From Centropus unirufus (lineage: Eukaryota > Chordata > Aves > Cuculiformes > Centropidae), in contig VYZI01000147.1 in the NCBI GenBank assembly GCA_013397695.1, positions 1,710,777 to 1,774,776 on the forward strand: a DNA stretch of 64,000 nucleotides, in the 5' to 3' direction. The translations under genes and the position numbers were made by a program. Positions 37,358 to 49,075 of this stretch are shown piece by piece; position 1 is the first letter of the stretch; each line of letters starts with the position of its first letter. A model generated the notes under the pieces. It did not search any database. It saw only the letters and a list, made by a program, of their open reading frames with translations, and was not told the origin of the DNA.

Positions 37358-38754
37358 GTGTAAGCATTAGGACTCTGCATTAAAGCTTCATTTTTAAATT
37401 AATATACCAGAAGAATCTCAGTCTGGAAAGGGAAAGTTATGATGAAACTTCAAAATGTGTTCAATAAGGAGAGGCAATAAGAGGGAAAATATTTAAGATA
37501 TATTTTGTCACTAAGAAGTGTCAACTTGCAGAGTCTTCCTAAGGAATTATGTTACATACTGCAGCGTTAAGTTCCAGCTTATGTTGTATCCATCCAAGAA
37601 ATTTCATTTTCAGGTTTGAGTTCCCATTGTTTTTATGCATAGCTTAGATCACCTTTATCTTCAGTAGGTAATGGGGTGTAATTTGAATTGTAACTTCAAA
37701 TACTGTGAATGCGCTCCCATTTAGAAGCAGTCCAGGTGAGTTAGAATTACGCTGCACCTAGGGAGTTCTACCTAGATTGTCTTTGTGTAATCATCAGTTC
37801 TGGTGCTGATATAACCTGGTAATGGTCCTTGTTGGACCAGAGGTTAGGCCTTGGTTTCTTTCCCATGGTAAAACAATGTGGAGCATTTCAAGTTCCACCT
37901 TCATTTTTGTGTGGAGCCAAGAAGCATGACCCATAATTGAGATGATATGGACAACAGCCAACTGTGCCTGGTTGCCTGATTGCCCTGTGTTTCCTTTTAC
38001 CATTCCTTTCTCACCTGGTAGTAGCCTAGTGCTTAGGTACACAACAGTACCCAAGCATTTCGTTCACTGTTCTGATGATGGATATTCTTGACATATTTAC
38101 ACAAAACCCCACAGCTGTCGTGATACTGGCACAGGGGTGGTGTTTGGGAATGGGCAGTCTGCTTAATGAGAGCAGCAGCGCCAGAAAGAGATATTCCCTA
38201 CGAGGGCTCAAGAGTAGCAGTTCTCACTTGGGAATAAAATGTGTGTTCCAACCTCCTCTATCCTCCCCTGTATGAAAATACATGCTATTGCATTTTCACT
38301 GCGTCCAGCCATTTGTGCTGAAGCTTTTTTAGGACTCTCCGTCTCAAACATGTTGATAGACAAAGGACATGGATTGTGTTGGTACTCCCAGGTGCTCTAA
38401 GGTGAAGTGCTGATTCTGTAGGTTTTGTTCTGTTGGTCTTTCATAGCCTCACTTACTGAGATTTGCAAAGAGCCTTTGTTTTATTTTTAACTTTCAATTC
38501 TGTTCTCATTTATGCTACCATTCATTTCTGGATACAAGCATTCGTACAGCATAAAATCCCCACTGTTTAGGCAAAGTACAGTCTGTGCTGTGTTTATTGT
38601 CCTCAGGTGTTTATATACCAGGAACTTAGACTGAATATGGAGTTCATATTCAATGCTTCAGGTCGTGGAGTCATGAACCCAAAGAACTGTGTGTGATGGG
38701 TAGACTTTTTTGGTATGAATTTTCTTTATGATTTCCAGACAGTATGTCTGCCTG

Positions 38755-38809
38755 NNNNNNNNNNNNNNNNNNNNNNNNNNNNNNNNNNNNNNNNNNNNNN
38801 NNNNNNNNN
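38755..38809. other. Assembly gap (55 N)
   Basis: A run of N inside a CPNE8 intron. No exon is affected. Confidence 0.99.
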
Positions 38810-41800
38810 AAAGTATTTTGTCCCTTTCAGAATTTATAAATAATATTAACGTAAGAACGGTCCAGTTCTGAGTTTTTAGTTGTGTTTTCCTTTCATTCAC
38901 ACTGAAAAGGCTGTAGTCTCCTCTTCAATGAACTTATTGGATGCTTGTTTCAGTTGAGTAATGAGCATAGCTCAGGAAATACAGCATCTGTCAAAGTGCC
39001 TGAGGGAAAGATAGGAGAGGTGACAGTTGCATCCTCCTAGAAATTGCCTTCATTTTGTCTTGATTTTTGGAGCATTGTACTTTGGGTTAGGCCTTGACTC
39101 TTATCCTCATGCAATAGATTACTGTCATCACACCACAGTAATGACAAATACTTAAGACCTTCTTCCAGGTTTTAGGTATGCTTTTTGAAGGATTTAGGTC
39201 AACTTCTGTTTGCAACACGAGTTCCAGCATCATGCGCTTTGCATGCACGGTGTCTCTTAGGACTGAAATGTCTTTTCTTCTCATGCAAAGATTTTCTTGC
39301 TAATAATGAGAAGACAAGCTTATATGGCTATAGCCTGGAGGTTTTTCCGTATGGTGTGCACACCTTTGATATTCATTAAGATGTCCTTTTATTGGTCTCC
39401 GACTATTGCCATTAAACATCAGTATTTTTTGTAAAATTTCGAATTCCTAATATTGATGATCGCAAATTTGATGGTTGAAACAAAGACTAATGCGAGGTAG
39501 GGAAGGAGGGCGCTTCAATTCTGTACTCTACTTTTACTTTTAAGATGAGCAAAGGTGCTGTTGTGCAAAGCAGGACAAAGATAACTGAAAGCCAAGGGGC
39601 TTTTTTTCTCATTTGGATCCATGATCAACCCCAGAGTTGCTGAAATGTACAGCAATTTCCTATGGATAGTGTCACAGCACGGATTACTGTGTGCAGTGAA
39701 AAAGTCTTCTCCCGTTGTATCACTGACATGAGCCTTGCCCTATCAGGAATATTCTGTCATAACATCTTAAGTCATTTTGCAGTTTCTTACTATAGTATCC
39801 ATGTCTTTCTTGCAGCAATAGCATACATTTTCCGAGCATCCCATGTTTACCTCCACACATCGCAATCCTCCGTCGTTTGATACTGCTTCTATATGATCAG
39901 TCTGTGCCCTGTTTGAACAAAAGAGACTGGACAAATTCTTTTTAAATTGTTTTGCATTTACAGACTGACCCAAGGCAGGCAAAGAAATTTGTATTTCAGT
40001 AGCTGTCCCATATTTTCAGATTAGAAACATTGTTGTAACAAGCTCTTTTCAATTGACCTTTTTTTTAATAGGTAAGAGATCATATAGTTTCCTAGGTAAC
40101 TGCAGGGATGTAAGGCTTTTAGAGGCTAAGAAAATGTTTCTTTATTTAAAAAATCATGTCAAATTTGAGTGGAAAAAAGCACATTAATATTATAATAATT
40201 TCAGTACCTGGAATTATAGTTGTGATTTGATTCAATTTTGATACCAAGTAGATACCTTGTTTCCTGTGATATTTCACTCCAATTTCCAGTGCATTTCCTA
40301 GCAATTCCCAAGAAGCCAATTGTCAAGTTACCTGAAGCAGAAGATTCAGATTAATCTCTTTTTTTTTTCTGGCATGTAATGATTGCTAGCAAGAAATATG
40401 CTACTAACTCTGGCCTCACCACTGGGTTCTGGAGAGCTGTGAATGATGGGCCACAGAGCAGGCAGGCAGTCTGTTACCTTCATCTTCCCCTTCTAGGTGG
40501 CAGGTGCCACTTTCTGGCTAAGGCTGTGGTTCTACAGGAATTACTGCATTGTGTATAAACCATCATTACACAGATTTAATCCATTTTCACCAGTCAAGAC
40601 ACTTAATAGGAGAGATAGGTTATTTAGGGGAGACGGGAAGGGGGATGGTGTTAAGTGTTAAAGGGGCTTATGTATGTGTAAGGCAGTAGAAGCTTTGAAA
40701 AATACTCGATAACTGTGTGGCATATTGGAGAAAAGGAGTCACTCTGGTTTGGGAAGACCTCAAATTATAGTTACCTCTTTCTGCCTTGCCTTTCATAGCT
40801 GTTCTGGGATGTCCAAGGCATATGATCTTTAAATGTAATTTCATATTGGTGGGGGCAAATAATTTTTGGAAGAAATGTATTAATAATTATTCTGATTTTA
40901 CAGGCAAAACTGTTGAAATATTTTATAGCGGTTAAGTGGCTGAGATTTCAACTGGGAATGTTTTCATTCCCTGTCGCTCACAGAACATCTGTGAGTAGTT
41001 TACAGTAAAACTTGGCCGTAAGCCACAAGGATTTGAGTTTCCTAGTTATATAGGAGATAGTTGATTGACCTAATTAACAAACTAATGTTTTGCTTCCACT
41101 TCCATGTGCAATTTTGAAAAAAGCAGTGCATTCTAATGTCTGTTTATTTAAACTGAGACTTGCATTTGGATGGGAAGGTAATCAGAAGGGAAACGTTGGG
41201 TTTTTTGTGATCTCAGGGGGACATTTCAGATGTGTGGGTTCAATGCACTCAAGAAAATTGTTCAATGCTTTGTAGTCCAGTTCTGTGAAGACGGTCATGT
41301 TTGGAGAGGACATTGAGCCCCAACAATCCCTGGGTGCCTGTCAGGTGGTGTCCCTGCATTTTCATAAAATTAGTGACTAGCTTCTGTCCTGGGGCAGTGT
41401 GATCCTAGTTGTTCTTCCTGTCAACCAGATCCTGTCATTGCACCAAATCCAGAAACTTGAAGTAGAACAACTGTGCTGTTTCTCAGATAATACTGAGGAG
41501 AAGCTGGAAACAGATTGACTGGAATGTTAAGAGGAGCGTTGTGAGATGAAGTAGGGGCGATGTGGTACACTGGAACACTGGGATCAGGAATACAGAAAAA
41601 TGCAGGATCTTGGGAAAATTCAAACACTCGTTTGACTGAGCACCCAGATTTAGTGAACACTGACCTCTGTTACCCCCTTTGTCCAATGTGCACGGCTTTA
41701 CTGAGCAGGTACCAGGAAGATAAATTCTCTGGTTTTGAAATACGCATGTATCCCAGCATTGAGGTGCAGAAGTAAACAGTGTGCGAAATAATTTAGACTC

Positions 41801-41896
41801 CACTGAAAATTGGCTACTTTCTGTTTTGAAAGTATCTTAACACTTCATGTCAAATCATAAATCATACTGCTCTAATATTTGTGTCTGTATTTCCAG

Positions 41897-41950
41897 GTAA
41901 TAAATCCAAAGAAAAAAGGAAAAAAGAAAAAGTATGTTAATTCTGGAACA
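41897..41950 (+). CDS. CPNE8: CPNE8 coding exon (lysine-rich C2B-to-A-domain linker)
   Basis: A 54-nt exon, exactly 18 codons: VINPKKKGKKKKYVNSGT, local 205-222. Eight lysines form a basic patch after C2B, typical of CPNE5/8/9, which may help contact acidic membranes (inference). Acceptor ttccag, donor GTAAGT at 41951. Both ends are phase 0, so skipping it would preserve frame. The exon begins GTAATA directly after AG, so its first bases resemble a donor site. Confidence 0.95.
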
Positions 41951-43801
41951 GTAAGTAAATATATTTTATATTACTGGATGCTTTTCTCTTGAAATAGAGT
42001 TTAGTTGACCTGAAATTTAACAGGAATAGAATAGAAAATTCTCGTGGAGGCCACAATTTATTTTCAGGGTTTTTTTAATTGGAAGAGTCTCATAAAAGCT
42101 GTGTTCAAGTGTGCTGGTAAATTGCCAATTTCAGTAGCAAAATTTCATTTAAATCCTTGAAATTATCAGACTGGACACTTAATTTTTATCTGAAATGTAC
42201 CTGTACTTTTTTTTAAAAAATTTCTTTTTAAATTTAACTGCTGAGCTAGCATCAATGATAGCTAGTGTGCTTATCAAGGCTAAATCAAAAAGTCACCATT
42301 TTTTATTACCATCAGATTTTTGTAAATTTATGCTGAAAGATCTGTTCATATAGTTCAGGATGAGAGTTTAATGTTCTTTCATTAATATTCTGTATTCCGT
42401 TTTATGAACCATTTGCTAGCAATGCAAATAATTCCCTTCAGCAGTTTCTCAGCTTCTGTGTTCGGGCATCCGTGTCATTATTACTTTTGGGGTCATTTTA
42501 AATTCAGACAGACAAACTGCATAGCAAATGGAAATGTTTTGGAATACATGAGTTCTTTCAAATAAAGCAAATTAGTTAAATTCGAATTTACTGTATAAAA
42601 CTTGGAACATTGATACTTGTTGTTTGTATGGAAGTAAACACTTTCACCACTTTGGAGGAGTGTTACCTCTTTCCATTTTTTACATTTTTAAATCAGATTC
42701 ACTGAAAACATTTGCTTAAACTAGGTAGGAATAAGATGACCTGCTTATTTGCTGTAGTAACAAACAAAGCATTAAAATTACTGTGTCCAGTGGGAAAATG
42801 TATGGAAATTTCAAGTTTATATGCAGCACTGTGCTACTGATAGTCTACTAGAAGTTAGTTATGGTCTTCTGATCTCAAGAAGGGTAAGGTTTTAAACTTT
42901 TCAAGTCACTAACAACCTTGGAGAACCCGTGACAAAGGAAGGATAGAAGACACAATCACTGCCTGTAATCTCATTCTGAGTCCAAGTTTACAACATAGGA
43001 ATATTTTATTCTTTTTGCTGCAGTTGAAGGCAAATAACATTTTGTGACTAACTTCCATCCCTTTTTTGTTCCTTGTATCAGTGAATTTGCTTTGAGTAGC
43101 TACTGAGTAGTTTTCACTGACTGCCTGATGCCCTTAGGTTGCAAGAGAGTTTTCTGTCTCTTCATAAGTCTAAAGTAATTTGAATTGAATTATTTGCTTC
43201 ATAAATGTTGTGGGTTATAGGAAGATCTTAATTGCTAAACCTCTTCCTCTAGAGTTTGTACTTTTATGACTCGCTTGCTGGAAATGCCAGTAATACCTTT
43301 AGACTAGTGTCTGTGTTTTTGACCTAAATGATTTCTGTATGATAAAAGCTGAGACTGAAGAAATTTATTATTTTGCACATTTTATATGTTCCACTTTGAC
43401 CTTTTAAATGTATTTTATATATATGTATAGTTTAGTAGATTTTTGCATTCTTGGCTTATACTCAATACTCAATCCTGTTTTTAATATGGGATGAGAAATT
43501 ATATCAATAATTGTAATTTGAGTTCTTTAAACAGTGTTTAAGTACTCATAGGATAGACACATTATCACCTAGCCACTAATATTTGTGTGTAGATCTAGAG
43601 CACAGTGATCAGAAGACACTTCCATATCTTTCTGTTCCCGTTCAAGAACTGCCTGTTGATTTTTTTAAAATCTTCTTTTTTCCCTAATACTGTAGGAAAG
43701 TGCTTCTTAAGACTAGACCTCCAGAAACATTGTGCTTATGTCTCTACTTGTTCAACTGGGAAATGGCAATTCATGTCTGACTCTCTTTTATTTGCTTTCA
43801 G
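41951..43801 (+). other. CPNE8: CPNE8 intron (1,851 bp)
   Basis: AT-rich, nothing recognised. It ends with a T/C-rich tract and tttgctttcag. Confidence 0.82.
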
Positions 43802-43863
43802 GTAACATTGCTTTCCTTCCTAATTGAAACAGAAGTTTCATTCCTTGACTATATTAAAGGCGG
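43802..43863 (+). CDS. CPNE8: CPNE8 coding exon (entry to A domain)
   Basis: A 62-nt exon encoding VTLLSFLIETEVSFLDYIKG plus 2 nt of Gly243. FLDYIKGG is the copine-specific sequence just before the VWA fold. Acceptor ctttcag, donor GTATGTG at 43864, chosen because the split codon GG plus A gives the conserved second Gly and then TQINF. The open frame here continues to 44035 through the donor, but that part is intron. Residues LIETEVSF differ slightly from close relatives, as expected for a surface strand. Confidence 0.95.
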
Positions 43864-44924
43864 GTATGTGACTGGCAGCAAACCTTTCTTGTTTTCACAA
43901 TGTCATTGTAATTCACTAATAATTTGCACATGGTCTTGGCATATGCTGACCCTGAGTAGTATCTGCAAACAGCTGTATTGCTGTTGTATTTTGGAGACTG
44001 TATTTTTCTATGTAAAACCAGCAGATAGCTATTGACATATGTTAAAGAACTTCACTTAAAATGTTAGAATCAGTGCTGGTACTTAAACACTGAGATTGAG
44101 TAATGACTCAGTCAGCCAGAGAAAACTGGATTAACCAAAAGGGAATTATCAATATACTATTCAATTAGAAAAATGCTGGTTTATTTCTTCTGATTGCTCT
44201 GTATTTAACATTGGTGTTTATTTAGACCCTGACTCCTTCAAAGGCATTTTTTCAATGCTAATTATGTAAAAATTGTAATACATTTAATTTTGCATTTATC
44301 AACATTTTCCCCAAAGGGAAGGAGAAACAGAAACATCAAATGGATTACCCTAGAAAATGCCTTGTAATGGGATCAAATCTCAGAAATTCCTGGCTTTTAA
44401 CCTTCCTGCCAGACCAGGGTTCTTCTCTGAGATAAACAGTATCATTGTTAAGATACTTCAAATTGCCGACCCTAGCCTATGGGCTCTGCAAAGTGTAATT
44501 TTTTATCTCTCTCAAGGACTAAAAACCTCTTTGATGTTTCGGTTCTCCCCAACAAATTTTGAATTAGGAAAACTGAATGCACTGCTGTTTGATCTCTATC
44601 CAAGAAAATAAATAAATTCACTAAGGGTGAATTCAGTTAGTTATGTGTTTCAAAACACTGTCTCTTTTGGGTCATTAACATTAAACCTGATAAGGATTTT
44701 CTATGCATCATGCTTAAACATGGGAATATTTGATTAGGGTTTTTAACATGGGTGCTGACAAATTCTTTTTAAAATTCTTATTGAATATCTTTAGAGAAAT
44801 TTGTGATTTGACTTGCTCATTTGCTGGCTCTTTGGTGGGTGAGCATGTTTTCTCACTTGGATAGAATGCAGAGCCTCTGCAGCTTTCCAGATTTGTTTGA
44901 TATTACAGTGCTGTATGGTATACA

Positions 44925-45540
44925 CGGCGGGCTATAGGCGACCTTCATAGGGAGATGTATAGGCCCATTATTGAGGTGTGTAAGTAGTGGCACACATTAG
45001 TGGAGAGAAGGGGCTGTGTCGGAAAACAGCCACCCCTCCTCAGAATGACTGGGCAGCTGGGAGCTGAACTGGGTGGCATGGCTGGCAGGGCCGGGTCTTG
45101 CCAGCCAGGGCACACCCAGGGGTGGGGGCCAGGTTCAAGTGAGCCCAGATCATCAGGGCAGTTTGTGGTGATGAGGCAGGCTGAGGTCAAGCTGGGAAGG
45201 CAAACCACAGATCGAGGTCAAGATCGGGTCCAGTGACTACCAGGCAAGCTTATGGTGGACAAGGCAGGCAGATTAAGCCAGGAAGTCAATCTATAGGTCA
45301 GGATCTGGATTAAGGGAGGCCATGACCAGGCATGGTCTTGGCCGAGCTGAAAACCCATGCCTCTCTGATGTAGCTCAGGCAGGGTCTGAAGGCTTGAGCT
45401 GAAGCAGAACTCCTGAGCCAATGGGGGAGTGTGTGTGGTTGGAGGGCTGAGGTGAGTCTGTTTAGGACCAATAAAAGGCTTTTTTGTACACTTAGGACCC
45501 CTGCACTTCATTCCAGGATACTTCTGGACTGCACACTAAT
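44925..45540. repeat. GC-rich unclassified block, possibly transposon-derived
   Basis: Base composition is clearly richer in G and C than the surrounding intron. It contains recurring aggtcaag-, ggcaggc- and ggtcagg-like words (45180-45300), a gagccaatggggg CCAAT-like site at 45414-45426 and aataaaag at 45472. That arrangement could be an old LTR or a minisatellite-bearing repeat. I cannot assign a family and see no coding potential or clear terminal repeats. Confidence 0.3.
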
Positions 45541-45818
45541 GAGCTGTTCTACAATTGCAATTCTTGCATCCCGTTCTGTTCAATTAACTGGAAACCCTGC
45601 TGCTGGAATCCTTCCCTATGTCTGCACTCTTTGGATCCTACTCTTTCTCCTCAGAGGGGATTTAATGCAGTTGTTGACTGCATTAGAATCTGTTACAGTT
45701 TAGCAAAGGGGGAACTTTCTAATAGAGGTCAGGCATGCTATCAATGTACTATTGTGTCTTTAACATCTGGAGAATGGGTTGAATCGATCTGCTATGCAGT
45801 TAGACACATAGAGAGATA

Positions 45819-45840
45819 GAACAGTTCCCTGGAACTGTTC
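45819..45840. repeat. Palindrome, 10-bp arms, 2-nt spacer, at a CR1 5' junction
   Basis: gaacagttcc, then ct, then ggaactgttc. The right arm enters the CR1 phrase ctggaactgttcaaggcc, so the left arm lies at the edge of, or just outside, the truncated element. Confidence 0.85.
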
Positions 45841-45962
45841 AAGGCCAGGCTGGACGGGTCCTCAGGCAGCCTCATCTGGTGGGAGGTGATCCTGCCCCAT
45901 GGTAGGAGGGTTGGAACCAGATGGTCTTTAAGGTCTCATCCAGTCCAAACCATTCTATGATT
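45826..45962 (+). mobile_element. CR1 LINE 3' fragment, plus strand
   Basis: Reads ctgttcaaggccaggctgg, then tcatctggtgggaggtgatc, then gaaccagatggtctttaagg, then catccagtccaaaccattct, ending in the CR1 octamer attctatgatt. About 135 bp of CR1 3' end, strongly 5'-truncated. Confidence 0.92.
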
Positions 45963-47746
45963 AAGAATTCTACCAGCACTCTTGCTTGACAAGCTGCTCC
46001 TGAGGCATCTAGGTCGCCATGGTTAGGAAACCAGTTGTTTCTAGTTTTCTGAGTCATTTCTAATGATCAGTATGACTTGTTGGCCTGCTCTGAATCGCTG
46101 TGAGTAACAGATAAGGCAGCTACTTGAGACAACAAAAGAGTACTTGGAGCATCAAGGTTCTGGATATAATTTTTGTATGAATAGTCACGATCAATCTATT
46201 GTGGTGCCCTTCTGATTTGTACAAGTGTTCTGATTTTAGCAGAGAATCTTAGAGCTCGAGAGAAACACCTTAGCTTTATTTGGACTGCTATGGCCTTTAT
46301 TGGGAGCATTCCTGTTGCGGATTTTAACAGAAGTAGAAAATAGCTATTCATCCATCCATCCTTGTTTACCAAGACTTTGTATTGAGTCAAGTATATGTAT
46401 ACACAAATGTGGGAAGAAAGAGTTATAGCTCTAGTGTAGCTCTTTATTCTTTGAAGTGTGTTGTACGTAGCTGCCTCAAACAACTTATTCCCCATTCATT
46501 CAAAATTCCTCTCTGAAGATGAGTATGTATAAGGAAATGAGGAATTAAGTTTTATGTCCAAATTTGGAAAGAAAATAATATACTTGAGTGCAAATGTAGT
46601 ATTTTTAGGGTGGTTTGCCACATTTCTCACTGAAATGTTACCATACAAGTTAATAAACATAATTATCTACAATCTATAGGGAAATAATAGAAATTTTGAA
46701 TACAAATACTTTGTTTTTCTTATTGGTATTTTATATATATCTCTGTAACTGCAAGAAAAACTTGTGATATTCATAATTGCCACTTCAGCTTTTTTCCTCT
46801 TCTATATAAGACAGTATAATTCAGTAGAATGCTCTGTGCATTAAAGTATAAACAGTACTATTTATTGTTTAATTATTTTACGTACAATCTTGTTTAGATT
46901 CATGCAGTTATTTCTTCATGCCAGTGAAAACTGTAGGAGCACTTGTATAAAACATTACCTTTCTTTCTGCAACCTGTTCAGTTTTGTAAACATGACCAAG
47001 AGGCTGAGACTCAGAGTAATTTTCTTGGCTTCCGTCTTCCTTCGTTTGTCTCATTTAATTCCACTACACATCAATTGCAGTCCAGTTGAATGATTTTGAA
47101 GGAAGAAAGAAGAGAAGATTTTGTCATTAATCAGTCTGTTTCCACATCAAGTATGTTCTCAGAAATTGATTTTTTTTATTCCCTGGGTTTTATTTAGGCA
47201 AGGGGAAGAAAACACTGATTGTGCAATAGGCACAATATTGGCTCTTCCATCAAGGGACACTTATAAAATACTTCATGTTCAGAACTTTCACTGTAATTGA
47301 TTTGAGGTGTCAAGAACTAACACTGATTAAATGGAAATCTTGACAGCTTTACCTGTAACAAATTGGAATTACAGTATTGATTTCAGTTATGTTTAGAGAC
47401 TGCATCTGTTTAATTGGGATATTCCATTATGAGTATCATCAATATGACGTGTTCTTTTAAAGAGCTTTAAAGAATGAAATAGAAGTTTCCCCATATACTC
47501 TAGTTTCATTTTACTGCATAACATGGGATCTTATAGTATGGTAGCAAAGAGGTGGATGTCTCTTTTGCATCTGAATACTTCATCAAATGGTGCTATAGTA
47601 GTATCTGGCTTTTCCTTACATCTTGGTACATAGTGACTTATTTTGCCACACTAACCTTCCCACATTTAAAGTAGGTACATTGTAGTAAAAAATTAATGTA
47701 TATTTCAAAATCCATTTTCTCCTGATGCTTACTGATTACTAACGCA

Positions 47747-48062
47747 TTCATAGAATCATAGAATGGTTTGTGTTGGATGGGACCTTGGAGATCATCTGGT
47801 TTTAGCCCCCCTGCCATGGGCACGGACACCTCCCACTACATCAGGCTGCTCATAGCCTCATCCAGCCTGGCCTTTCACACCTCCAGGGGTGGGACATCCA
47901 CAAATTCTCCGGGCAACCTGTTGCAGTGCCTCACCACCCTCACAGTAAAAAGTGTCTTCCTAATATCTAAGTCTCGCTTCTTTCAGCTTAAAACCATTAC
48001 CTCTCATCCTAACACTGCACTCCCTAATGAAGAGCCCCTCACCAGCTTTTCTGCAGGCAAAA
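47747..48062 (-). mobile_element. CR1 LINE 3' fragment, minus strand
   Basis: Starts with the inverted 3' octamers (cattcatagaatcatagaat) and ggtttgtgttggatggg, then continues through acatcaggctgctcatagcc, cctttcacacctccaggg, gtgcctcaccaccctcacag and cagcttaaaaccattacctc. This is about 315 bp of the ORF2 end and 3' untranslated region. The 151-codon open frame at 47768-48223 is the reverse side of this repeat and is not a gene. Confidence 0.94.
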
Positions 48063-48129
48063 GTACCACCAAATATATAAATAATCCCAGGAGTATAAGG
48101 GATATGGCCTTGAAAAGGAATACAATTGA

Positions 48130-48167
48130 AATTATCCTGGTTTACAGGAATTATCCTGGTTTACAGG
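48130..48167 (+). repeat. Tandem duplication, 19 bp x 2
   Basis: aattatcctggtttacagg occurs at 48130-48148 and again, identical, at 48149-48167, followed by a partial copy (aatttacag). It lies just beyond the end of the CR1 at 47747-48062. Confidence 0.95.
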
Positions 48168-48861
48168 AATTTACAGACTGTCAGTTTATAGTCTGCTCAG
48201 GTTTCACCTGGAAGAGTGACTAGTAGCCAAAAAAGCTGCAAGGCTTAGTGGAGAGAAAGGATATTTATCTGCATAGGTTTCTAGCCTGTTTGCTTTATTT
48301 TAATAGGGAGTGAGCTAACAAGTTACTTTAGTCACTTGTAAATCAATGAAATTTAGGAGCTGAATCCTTTGCAACTCAAAAATATTGTCATCTCTTCTGT
48401 CCCAGATTAGTGGAAAATAAGGAGAAATGTTTTCCTCCCATCATGTTAAAAGCCTTACCTTCATCCAGGTTTTTGGAAATGAATACCGACATGCTGTTTG
48501 GATTCTAAAGGCTTTGGCCATACATTTTTAATTGAACTGTTTTGAATCATTGATGGTCAAAATGGAAATTTAGAACTCCTCTCATGACAGCTATTTTCAT
48601 CCAGCCAGCACACCATATAAAATATTTGGCCTGCATATTTGATGTTGAGAGGACACCTGGTGTGAGATATAGTTAAGAAGCAAGGACTCGCATAGCTACA
48701 TATTGTGGGGACTTGTAGTTCTCGTATCTGAAGAATAATGAGTAATAAGTCTACATAAGAGCAAGATCTTGTAGAAACTTTGTGAGAAAAAAATTTCTTT
48801 ATATTGATATGGCATTTGGCCAAACAAGTATCTGCAAAGGGGAAATTACAAAATAACTGTC

Positions 48862-49075
48862 ACTGGGGACATGTAACAAGTGATAGGACTAGAGGAAATG
48901 GCTGCACATCGCACCAGGGGAGGTTTAGATCGGCTATTAGGAAAAATTACTTCATCAAAAGGGCTCTCAAGCATCAGTATAAGAAAGAAGTGTAGATTTA
49001 GTGGCAGTGTCAAGATTATGGTTGAACTTGACGGTCTTAAAGGTCTTTTCCAACCTGAACGATTCTCTGATTCTT
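48862..49075 (+). mobile_element. CR1 LINE 3' fragment, plus strand, internally deleted
   Basis: Reads aacaagtgataggactagag, then ggcattagg-like ORF2 end (frame SDRTRGNG, then HQGRFRSAIRKNYFIKRAL), then gttgaacttgacggtctt, aaaggtcttttccaacctg, and ends gattctctgattcttt. Part of the region between ORF2 end and 3' tail is missing. It lies about 0.8 kb from the minus-strand CR1 at 47747, in opposite orientation. Confidence 0.92.

Larger units (their letters stand above)
35790..41896 (+). other. CPNE8: CPNE8 intron (6,107 bp) with young-looking CR1 and gap
   Basis: It holds a well-preserved minus-strand CR1 (36196-36958), a possible cassette exon (37298-37357) and a 55-N gap (38755-38809). The rest shows nothing recognised. 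The acceptor is atttccag. Confidence 0.8.

Noticed and set aside
43864..44035. Extension of the 43802 exon's reading frame to a stop at 44035
   Set aside because: The GTATGTG donor at 43864 gives a perfect in-frame join to TQINF at 50533; the extension is intron. An intron-retention isoform is conceivable but unsupported.
47768..48223. 151-codon plus-strand open frame
   Set aside because: It is the antisense side of the minus-strand CR1 at 47747-48062 plus flanking sequence.
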